Made by a program: the position numbers and the translations under genes. From positions 23,363-87,362 of the forward strand of contig JANWZO010000012.1 in NCBI GenBank assembly GCA_025054615.1: a stretch of 64,000 bases of DNA, written 5' to 3'. The notes under the pieces were generated by a model that saw only the letters and a list, made by a program, of their open reading frames with translations, made no database searches and was not told the origin of the DNA. This document shows positions 1 to 6,671 of this stretch, piece by piece. Source of the DNA: Kiritimatiellia bacterium. Its GTDB lineage: Bacteria; Verrucomicrobiota; Kiritimatiellia; CAIVKH01. The number at the start of each line of letters is the position of its first letter. Position 1 is the stretch's first letter.

Positions 1-1403
1 AAGACGGATGGCCGGTCGTTGCAATCCTCCGCGCCCGAGGAGGCGACGCAACCACCCCGCTCACCGGCCTGTTTGAGGCGCGTCGAACGGATGGATCGGT
101 TGCGCTCCGCGGCGAATTGACGCCAATCCAACCGCGCTGGCGGAGCCGACTGGCTGTTGCGGACCTATCTGAGCTGCCTGCAGGCGAGTTCACGCTGATC
201 GTGTCTCTGAATTCTGGCGAGACGATCAGCGCGGACGTACGCCGTGATCGGTCGCATCTTGAGAACTATCTTTTACGGGAACTGGCAGCCTGGCTTGACT
301 CGCTGGATTTTCGAATCCCGGTCGATGCGGCGGCTGCCCAGCCGCAAGCTGTCGAACACCGTGCCCTGCTCGCCTGGTCGCTTGCGCGCGCGATCGAAAC
401 CGGAAAAGCGCCCGAACGGTATCGGTGGGACATCGAGCGACTCGGCTACTGGTTGCGGGACGCTGCACCGCGCCTTGTGCGCGATCCGAACGCGCCACCC
501 TCGACGCTTGCGGCCATCGCTGGCGGCCTCGCGCGCTCGCTGGCGCCCCTTCGGGAGCAGGTGAGCCTGCAACTCTCACGCGAGTTGCAGGTGGTGGCTG
601 AACAGGCCCAGGCTGCGCTTGTCGCCCGGCGGCTGGACGACACGCCATCCATCGGCCAGCGGCTTTGGGCGGCGGCCGAACTGTACCGGGCAACCTTCAT
701 CCGGGAATACCGCACCGAGGCCGAGAATGCAGCTCGCCTTCTGTTCGGCCGCCAGATCGGGCCCGGCCATTCGGTCGAGGGCGACCTCTACGGGGAATTT
801 TTTGCAGACGCTCTGAGAAGCCAACTTCTACCGCCCGATGCGACCCGCAGTGCGGCCGCGTTGGCGATTCTTGGCATAATCCGGCTTGAAGGCGCCATCG
901 AACCGGGTCCCTTCAAGGACGATCTCAATGTTGTACTCAACCGTTACATCCGAGGGGTTCTCCTCGCCGGAGCGGCGATGAATCCGTACGGCGGGCTGCC
1001 CGCCGGTATCGAAGCAGTAGGGCCTCAGAGGCCGAGACCCGACAACCGCGGATTTCTGCCGCCGGAGAAAATTCGAGCCCGTACGTACCCGAGCGATCAC
1101 GAATCCATCGCGCCTGGAGCCGAGGCGGTCCGTCTGCTGTTCGCGGTGGTTCTCCTCGAACGCGCTTCGGCCGCCGGCGATCCAGCCCTCGCCAAGATTG
1201 CCTGCCAACAGGTCAACCACCTGCTGGGGCTGAATCCGGAGAACCGTTTGCTGTGGTCGCATCGGCGGGTTCTCCAGGGCCTCATCGGACGAGGTCCGGA
1301 GGGCGTCCCCGTTTGGCGCCCCCCCTATTCCGAATCCGGTAGCGACCTGCCTGGCAACGCGTGGCTTCTCGCGCTGCACGCGCTGCTGCGCGAATCGATT
1401 TGA
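1..1403 (+). CDS. GH9-like / six-hairpin protein, C-terminal part (5' end outside window)
   Basis: The frame is open from base 3 to the stop at 1401-1403, so the gene starts to the left of the window; the in-frame TTG at 117 is not a convincing start. About 466 residues are visible. The first ~75 read like the beta-sandwich that precedes the catalytic domain of GH9 enzymes (CelD_N type: ADLSELPAGEFTL followed by a short strand and an aromatic-rich helix). The rest is helical and ends with LLGLNPENR, close to the LLGxNP motif of GH9. The GH9 catalytic DAGDY-type motif is not seen, so this may be a degenerate or non-hydrolytic relative. It lies 19 bp upstream of the histidine kinase on the same strand. 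Family assignment is tentative. Confidence 0.5.
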   Translation, partial: DGWPVVAILRARGGDATTPLTGLFEARRTDGSVALRGELTPIQPRWRSRLAVADLSELPAGEFTLIVSLNSGETISADVRRDRSHLENYLLRELAAWLDSLDFRIPVDAAAAQPQAVEHRALLAWSLARAIETGKAPERYRWDIERLGYWLRDAAPRLVRDPNAPPSTLAAIAGGLARSLAPLREQVSLQLSRELQVVAEQAQAALVARRLDDTPSIGQRLWAAAELYRATFIREYRTEAENAARLLFGRQIGPGHSVEGDLYGEFFADALRSQLLPPDATRSAAALAILGIIRLEGAIEPGPFKDDLNVVLNRYIRGVLLAGAAMNPYGGLPAGIEAVGPQRPRPDNRGFLPPEKIRARTYPSDHESIAPGAEAVRLLFAVVLLERASAAGDPALAKIACQQVNHLLGLNPENRLLWSHRRVLQGLIGRGPEGVPVWRPPYSESGSDLPGNAWLLALHALLRESI

Positions 1404-1422
1404 TCTCCGGGCTTGTGCTAGG

Positions 1423-2799
1423 ATGGCGTGGATGTGGCGCCGCACGCTATTTTGGAAATTGTGGCTGATCCTCGTTTCGCTAACCCTTTTGCTTTCCTGG
1501 ATCCAAGCCGCCGCGCAACTGCCCCCGTTTGCAAACCTCCTTCTACTGGCCCTGATGGCGACCGTCGCCAGCGCAGCGACCGCCCGATTCCTCGCGCGCC
1601 CGCTGGATCAGATGCGTCGCGCCGCCCAGGCACAGGCGGCCGGAGAACCAAACGTGGAATGGCCCATCCCGACCACTCGCGAAATGCACAGCCTTTCCAA
1701 CGCCGTCCAAACCATGGCCCTCAACCTGCAGGAAAAAATACACACCATCGAGGGCCTGCTTGCCGAGCAGCGCGCCATCTTTGAAAGCATGGCCGAAGGC
1801 CTTCTTGTCGTGGACACGAGAGAGCGACTGCTGGACGTAAACCGCGCAGCTCAGCAGATGCTCGGGATCGATCCGCAAACCTCGCGGGGCCGCGAATTCC
1901 TTGAAGTCGTCCGCAACACGCGCCTAGCCGAGCTGATTCGCCGAACGCTCCGCGGCAACGAGCAGGTCGTCGAGGGCGACGCCGTCCTGCTCGGCCCCCG
2001 GGAACGATATCTGCAGGTGCGCGGCACGCCATTACGTTCCGGCGCCCGGATCAAAGGCGCGCTCGTGGTGTTGTCCGACGTCACGCGCATCCGCCAGCTC
2101 GAGGCCGCCCAGCGTGAATTCGTCGCCAACGCCTCTCACGAGCTCAAGACGCCTGTCACCTCGATCAAGGGATTCGCCGAAACCCTCGCCGGCGAGGATA
2201 TGGATCCGGAACAGATGCGACGCTTCACCAAAATCATCGCTCGCCACGCCGAGCAATTGGGCGCGTTGATCGACGACCTGCTCGAACTGACCCGCCTCGA
2301 GCACGAGGGCTCCGGGGCCCAACTGGAATGCAAATGGGTGCCCGTCCGAGAGGTCATCGAAAACGCGGTGGATGCCTGTGCCTCCGAAGCCAACCAGAAA
2401 AACATCTCCGTCTCGATCGATATTCCAGAGGAATTTTCCATCTCGGCGCACCCTCTGCTCTTGCAGCGCGCGCTCGTCAACCTGATCGATAATGCGATCA
2501 AATACAGCTCGGCCAACACCGGAGTCCGCGTCCGCGCGGAACGGGACGAGGGATCGGCAAAGATCCATGTGATCGACCAGGGCGTGGGCATTGCGCCCGA
2601 ACACCACGAGCGGATCTTCGAACGCTTTTATCGGGTGGACAAATCCCGCAGCCGCAAGCTCGGCGGGACAGGATTGGGCCTTTCGATCGTCAAGCACATC
2701 GTGGACGCGCACGGCGGGAAGGTCACCGTCTCAAGCGCACCCGGCAAGGGCAGCACCTTCACCATAACGCTGAAATTGCCCCAAGGACCGGGGCCATAG
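1423..2799 (+). CDS. sensor histidine kinase, PhoR-like
   Basis: Inner-membrane two-component sensor of 458 aa. Two hydrophobic helices lie at about residues 10-28 and 37-55 with only a short loop between them, so there is almost no periplasmic sensor. They are followed by a HAMP-like segment (56-110), a PAS domain (about 112-225), a HisKA domain with phospho-acceptor His239 in NASHELKTP, and an HATPase domain with an N box (NLIDNAIKYS) and G boxes (DQGVGI, GGTGLGLSI). This order matches PhoR. No response regulator gene is in the window; it may lie elsewhere. The ATG at 1423 has little Shine-Dalgarno sequence; the in-frame ATG at 1432 is an alternative. Target genes are unknown. Confidence 0.9.
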   Translation: MAWMWRRTLFWKLWLILVSLTLLLSWIQAAAQLPPFANLLLLALMATVASAATARFLARPLDQMRRAAQAQAAGEPNVEWPIPTTREMHSLSNAVQTMALNLQEKIHTIEGLLAEQRAIFESMAEGLLVVDTRERLLDVNRAAQQMLGIDPQTSRGREFLEVVRNTRLAELIRRTLRGNEQVVEGDAVLLGPRERYLQVRGTPLRSGARIKGALVVLSDVTRIRQLEAAQREFVANASHELKTPVTSIKGFAETLAGEDMDPEQMRRFTKIIARHAEQLGALIDDLLELTRLEHEGSGAQLECKWVPVREVIENAVDACASEANQKNISVSIDIPEEFSISAHPLLLQRALVNLIDNAIKYSSANTGVRVRAERDEGSAKIHVIDQGVGIAPEHHERIFERFYRVDKSRSRKLGGTGLGLSIVKHIVDAHGGKVTVSSAPGKGSTFTITLKLPQGPGP

Positions 2800-2819
2800 C
2801 GTCGCACGCGGCACCGAAA

Positions 2820-2884
2820 TTTCCATGGTCTGTAAAAACCTTGCGCGGCAGCTTCCATTGCATGGAATTCCCATACCATGGAAA
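2820..2884 (-). repeat. 65-bp triple-palindrome element, copy A (reverse orientation)
   Basis: Read on the minus strand this is 17 bp (minus of 2868-2884) + 15 bp (2853-2867) + a 17-nt variable spacer (2836-2852) + 16 bp (2820-2835). The three palindromic units are of the TTCCAT-N3-ATGGAA type; the middle one is perfect (TTCCAT, TGC, ATGGAA). Unit lengths and order are identical to copies B (40020-40084) and C (49654-49718). It lies between the histidine kinase and zinc-ribbon genes, both on the plus strand. Confidence 0.85.
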
Positions 2885-3081
2885 TTTCGCGCGTCACTCC
2901 AGGAAACGCGATTTGCCGAGAAACGGATTCCGGTTCGATTGGAGGATGCGGGCGCGCCGCACCCCGATACCGCGGCAACGCGTCCTCCGGCCTACGATCG
3001 TGAACTTGAGCGCAATTTTTCTACCCATTTAGCACGGACAGAGCTAGGATAATCGGAGAGGTCAGTAACGGAGAGCGCGCC

Positions 3082-3468
3082 ATGGAAGGGGAAATTCGTT
3101 CAGCGGGTTCAACGGAAATTCGAGAAACGGACATCGTGTTTGAATGCCCGAAATGTGGCAAAAGCCTCGCGATCGACGAGCGAGGCGCCGGACTGATCGT
3201 CCGTTGCCCGCAATGCCAGGAGGATATCCAGGTGCCGGTTCCCGCTGAAGGGGCCGAGGGCGAAGGGGAGGCGGCCCAGGAGGCGCCCGCCGAAACTGAA
3301 AACGTCCTCGAATCTCTGCAAGCGGAAATCGCGCGACTGAACCATCGCCTGAGCGTGGAATCCGAGCGGCACAAACGGATCAGCGCGGAGCTGGGATTGA
3401 TTCAGGCCGCCCTCGACCGGATCGTCGATATCCTCGCCGAGCCGCCATCCGAGCCGCCGCAGGCCTGA
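3082..3468 (+). CDS. small zinc-ribbon protein with coiled-coil tail
   Basis: A 128-aa soluble protein. Cys22-x2-Cys25 and Cys42-x2-Cys45 (CPKC, CPQC) form a zinc ribbon of the kind found in small regulatory or adaptor proteins. An acidic linker (53-75) leads into a heptad-rich helix at about 76-120, likely a coiled coil. The start is supported by GGAG eight bases upstream of the ATG. No enzyme motif is present. It could be a partner or adaptor protein; function unknown. It is the last plus-strand gene before the convergent aminotransferase. Confidence 0.75.
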   Translation: MEGEIRSAGSTEIRETDIVFECPKCGKSLAIDERGAGLIVRCPQCQEDIQVPVPAEGAEGEGEAAQEAPAETENVLESLQAEIARLNHRLSVESERHKRISAELGLIQAALDRIVDILAEPPSEPPQA

Positions 3469-3524
3469 TCTGTCGGCCGCGCTTTTTAGCCCAAACAGCT
3501 CATCCAGCAGGGCTGTGAACCCAT

Positions 3525-3673
3525 TTATCCACAATTTGCTCAGCCTGTTAATAACCGGCCGGGAGGGGTCTTCGGGAGGCAAATTCGCAACCCATTTTCG
3601 ATCAATGGATTGCGATTTCGATTTGGGGCGAATCTCCACTTATCCACAGAGCGGTCGAGCGCCCTGTGGACAA
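3525..3673. promoter_or_regulatory. cluster of three DnaA-box matches
   Basis: The gene-free stretch 3469-3674 between two convergent genes holds TTATCCACA at 3525-3533, TTATCCACA at 3640-3648, and TGTGGACAA (reverse complement TTGTCCACA) at 3665-3673. The first two equal the strong E. coli consensus box; the third differs at one position. A short A/T-rich run (GTTAATAA) lies at about 3548. This could be a DnaA-titration or regulatory site, or part of a replication origin. dnaA itself is not in the window. Confidence 0.5.
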
Positions 3674-3674
3674 G

Positions 3675-4874
3675 TCAGCAAGCGGCTATGCGTGTGAAGG
3701 ACGGGGCCTGTATTCGTCGCAAGAAGCGCTCGATGCGCCGCACGGCCTCCTGAAGATCCTCCATCGAGGTCGCGTAAGCGCAACGAACGAATCCCTCTCC
3801 GCACGCGCCGAACGCCGTTCCGGGAACGACTGCCACTTTTTCCTCTTCGAGCAGGCGAAGCGCGAATTCTTTTGAGGTCAACCCGAGATGTCCGATGGAG
3901 GGAAATGCATAAAACGCGCCGGTCGGGCGCATGCAGGGCAAACCGAGTTCCTGAAAGGAACGGTGAAGGAAATTGCGACGCCGCCGGTATTCGTCGCGCA
4001 TTTCTTCGACGTCATTTCCCGGGTTTTGCAGCGCTTCGACGGCTGCTTCCTGACTGATGACCGAGGCGCAAAGCATTGTGTATTGGTGGATTTTCATCAT
4101 CGCCTCGATCAGGTCAGCTGGCCCGCAGGCGTAGCCGAGGCGGAAACCAGTCATGGCCCACCCTTTCGAGAAGCCGTGGAGGAAGATGGTCCGGTCGCGC
4201 ATGCCGGGGACGGATACCACGCTGGCGTGGGGCTGATCGTACGTCAGTTCCGCGTAGATCTCATCGGTGATCACGATCAGGTCATGCTCGATGGCGAACT
4301 CGGCGATCGACCGCACATCTTCGCGCGTAAGGGTGGCGCCAGTGGGGTTGTTGGGATAATTGAGCATCAGAGCCTTGGTGCGAGGCGTCGTGGCGGCTTC
4401 GAGCCGGTCGCGGGTGATGCGAAAGCCGTCGGCCGGGCCGGTCTCAATGGCCACGGGTTTGCCGTGCGCGAAGAGGATGACAGGACCGTAAGACACGTAG
4501 CAGGGCTCGTGGTAGATCACTTCATCGCCAGGCTCAATGATGGCCCGAAGCGCGAGGTCAAGCGCCTCGCTCACCCCGACAGTGATGAGGATCTCCTTTT
4601 CCGGCTGGTAGCGGACGCCGTACTGACGTTCGACATAATCTGAAATGGAGCGCCGCAGGGAGAGAAGCCCGAGGTTCGAGGTGTAGCCGGTGTTGCCGCG
4701 TTCGAGGGCGTGAACGGCAGCCTCGCGGATGTGCCAGGGCGTATCGAAATCCGGCTCGCCGATTCCGAGGCTGATGACGTCGCGCATCGTGCTGACAATG
4801 TCGAAGAAGTCCCGGATTCCGGACCGGGGTATGTTTCGGACATGGGATGCCACTTTAGTTTCGATCCGACTCAT
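3675..4874 (-). CDS. PLP-dependent class I aminotransferase
   Basis: A 399-aa fold-type I aminotransferase of the aspartate/aromatic/alanine group. The PLP Schiff-base lysine is Lys237 in GFSKGWAMTGFRLGY; cofactor-binding residues Asn176 (NYPNNPTG), Asp204 and Tyr207 (TDEIYAEL) are present, as is the N-terminal GIGEPDFDTP motif. Length is typical. It is probably co-transcribed with the Lrp/AsnC regulator that ends 16 bp upstream, suggesting amino-acid-responsive control of amino acid turnover. The exact substrate cannot be read from sequence. Confidence 0.9.
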   Translation of the reverse strand: MSRIETKVASHVRNIPRSGIRDFFDIVSTMRDVISLGIGEPDFDTPWHIREAAVHALERGNTGYTSNLGLLSLRRSISDYVERQYGVRYQPEKEILITVGVSEALDLALRAIIEPGDEVIYHEPCYVSYGPVILFAHGKPVAIETGPADGFRITRDRLEAATTPRTKALMLNYPNNPTGATLTREDVRSIAEFAIEHDLIVITDEIYAELTYDQPHASVVSVPGMRDRTIFLHGFSKGWAMTGFRLGYACGPADLIEAMMKIHQYTMLCASVISQEAAVEALQNPGNDVEEMRDEYRRRRNFLHRSFQELGLPCMRPTGAFYAFPSIGHLGLTSKEFALRLLEEEKVAVVPGTAFGACGEGFVRCAYATSMEDLQEAVRRIERFLRRIQAPSFTRIAAC

Positions 4875-4890
4875 GGCGGCCTGTCCGAAA

Positions 4891-5370
4891 TCAGGGTGAT
4901 ACTTTGAGGCGCTCGGCGCCTTCCGAGGGGTTCATCAGGACACCATTGGCCTTATAGGTCTTGAGCATGAAGTGGGTGGCGGTCGATATGACGCCGCGGA
5001 TGGTCGCGAGTTTTTCGCTTACAAAGAAGGCGACTTCCTTCAGGTCCTTTCCCGACACGAACAGCAGCAGATCGAATGCGCCGGACATCAGGTATACGGA
5101 CTGGACTTCTGGAAATTTGCTGATGCGTTCAGCGACGGCGTTGAAACCGCCCTCGCGCTCCGGGGTCACTTTGACCTCGATGACGGCGGTCACCCTGTTG
5201 ACAGAGAGCTGGTCTTCGTTAACGACAGCCTGATAGCCTCGGATTACGCCGGCCTTTTCATACTCCGCAATCCGACGCCGTACCTCCTCCGGGGTGAGGT
5301 CGAGCATTTTCGCCAGATTCTCGGGCGTCTCCAGCGCGTTGCGCTTGAGCAGCATCAGCAGTTCGTCCAT
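4891..5370 (-). CDS. Lrp/AsnC-family transcriptional regulator
   Basis: A 159-aa protein with an N-terminal winged helix-turn-helix (about residues 15-50, LAKMLDLTPEEVRRRI) and a C-terminal ligand-binding RAM/AsnC domain (about 60-140). Such proteins bind amino acids and act as dimers or octamers. The HTH is slightly unusual in carrying PEE where classical Lrp has a polar turn, but the fold pattern is intact. It is the first gene of a two-gene unit with the aminotransferase and likely controls it and itself. The upstream gap to 5547 is the divergent promoter region shared with the HNH gene. Confidence 0.9.
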   Translation of the reverse strand: MDELLMLLKRNALETPENLAKMLDLTPEEVRRRIAEYEKAGVIRGYQAVVNEDQLSVNRVTAVIEVKVTPEREGGFNAVAERISKFPEVQSVYLMSGAFDLLLFVSGKDLKEVAFFVSEKLATIRGVISTATHFMLKTYKANGVLMNPSEGAERLKVSP

Positions 5371-5492
5371 ATCCGCAGGCGCCTTTCGTATCGATGCAAA
5401 GAGAATCTCGTTAGTATCGCGGGCGGCGGGGGGGCGTCCAGCCTTTTGTTTGTGTCGCGGACGCCGGGGTCGCCGGCGCGCCGACTCCCACT

Positions 5493-5521
5493 TTGACAGT
5501 GCGAGGTCGCTTTGATATGGT
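5493..5521 (+). promoter_or_regulatory. sigma70-type promoter of the HNH gene
   Basis: A perfect -35 TTGACA (5493-5498), a 17-bp spacer and a -10 TATGGT (5516-5521) predict a start near 5528-5530. This excludes the TTG at 5512 as the start codon of the HNH gene and favours the ATG at 5548. Confidence 0.55.
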
Positions 5522-5547
5522 CCGCGCCAATTGCGCGGGTTTGCGCC

Positions 5548-6162
5548 ATGTCTTCGTTACTCGAGCGTCCGGTGTTGGTGCTGAACCGCCTCTGGCAGGC
5601 GGTCAATGTGTGTACCGCCGAGCGGGCATTGACACTGCTATTCACGGGCCATGCGCAGGTTGTGTATCAGGACGCGAACGGGTTCCAGACCTTCACCTTC
5701 CGCGAGTGGTGCGATTTTTCGCCGGCAGACGAGCCCGATGAGGTCATCCACACCATCCGATTCCGCATCCCGATCCCTCGGGTGATTTTGCTGCTGTTCT
5801 TCGATCGGCTTCCGGCCAAGGAGGTCAAGTTCACGCGTCAAAATGTTTTTGAACGAGACAAGAACACGTGCCAGTACTGCGGCCGGAAGTTCGACCGCAA
5901 GGACTTGAACCTCGACCACGTGATTCCGCGGCAACAGGGCGGCCTGACCACATGGACGAACATCGTCTGCAGTTGCATTGAATGCAATCGGCGCAAGGCC
6001 AATCGGACGCCGGAGCAAGCCGGCATGCACCTAATCCGGAAGCCGAAAAAGCCTCGCTGGCGTCCCTTCCTCGAGGTGCATTTTCACAAATGCGCCCACC
6101 ATTCGTGGCGCCATTTCCTCGATTTCGCGTATTGGAATGTCGAACTCGGCGAGGACGAGTAG
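5548..6162 (+). CDS. HNH endonuclease-family protein
   Basis: A 204-aa protein. The C-terminal half holds an HNH module: zinc knuckle Cys108-x2-Cys111 (CQYC), LDHVIPRQQGG with Asp123-His124, and Cys143-x2-Cys146 (CIEC) after an asparagine (TNIV). The N-terminal ~95 residues (RPVLVLNRLWQAVNVC) are conserved in a widespread chromosomal HNH family of unknown role that is not linked to phage or introns. The start at 5548 is chosen because the predicted promoter lies just upstream and overlaps the longer frame. It may cut or nick DNA, but its substrate is unknown. Confidence 0.8.
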   Translation: MSSLLERPVLVLNRLWQAVNVCTAERALTLLFTGHAQVVYQDANGFQTFTFREWCDFSPADEPDEVIHTIRFRIPIPRVILLLFFDRLPAKEVKFTRQNVFERDKNTCQYCGRKFDRKDLNLDHVIPRQQGGLTTWTNIVCSCIECNRRKANRTPEQAGMHLIRKPKKPRWRPFLEVHFHKCAHHSWRHFLDFAYWNVELGEDE

Positions 6163-6167
6163 GGCAA

Positions 6168-6195
6168 GCCGGTCGGAGGGGCGCTGACGACCGGC
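6168..6195 (+). other. perfect stem-loop just after the HNH gene
   Basis: GCCGGTCG at 6168-6175 pairs with CGACCGGC at 6188-6195 across a 12-nt loop, five bases after the HNH stop codon. No T-run follows, so it is not a classical intrinsic terminator; it may be an mRNA 3'-end stabiliser or a factor-assisted terminator. Confidence 0.35.
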
Positions 6196-6326
6196 ATGGC
6201 CTTCCCATTCCGGGAGTTGCGAGCCGCTGGAAAAAATTCGCGCGTCCATCTGGACAGCCAACACGGCAAGCGGGTAGTAAATCTGGACCTGAAGGGCGCG
6301 GCGTGGCGCCGTGAAAAGGAGCACCC

Positions 6327-6653
6327 ATGTCACCCAATCGCAGAAAGCCCAATTACCCGGACGAGGAGTCTGACATGTACAGCGATTTCGAGGCCGAGGA
6401 ATGCCCCGTCTGCCATCAGGAATTCCGCGACGGCGTCTGTCCGATCAATTCGGCGGACTGCCCTTATCTCCTCGGCGAGGACGAGGAGGATGAATTTGCA
6501 GACGACGATGAGTTTGCGGACGAGGAACCCGACTTCGAGGACGTCGAAGATCTGGATGAAATTCTCGACGAAGACGAGGAGGCCGATCGCCTGGTCGAGG
6601 AAGAGGAGGATTTCTCCGAAGACTTTGATGAGGATGACGACTCGCGCTCCTGA
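6327..6653 (+). CDS. acidic zinc-binding hypothetical protein
   Basis: A 108-aa protein with a four-cysteine module (Cys26-x2-Cys29, Cys38, Cys45; CPVCHQEF then VCPINSADC) likely to bind one zinc, followed by a tail (about 51-105) made almost entirely of Asp and Glu. The start is supported by AAGGAG a few bases upstream of the ATG. Such tails can bind basic proteins or mimic nucleic acid, but nothing here shows which. No family with a known job was recognised. The next gene is convergent. Confidence 0.65.
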   Translation: MSPNRRKPNYPDEESDMYSDFEAEECPVCHQEFRDGVCPINSADCPYLLGEDEEDEFADDDEFADEEPDFEDVEDLDEILDEDEEADRLVEEEEDFSEDFDEDDDSRS

Positions 6654-6671
6654 GGGCTCGAGATCGTCGGT

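Noticed and set aside
5548..6162. HNH gene as part of a mobile intron or phage
   Set aside because: No integrase, intron ends, repeats or phage genes nearby; the full-length family is chromosomal.
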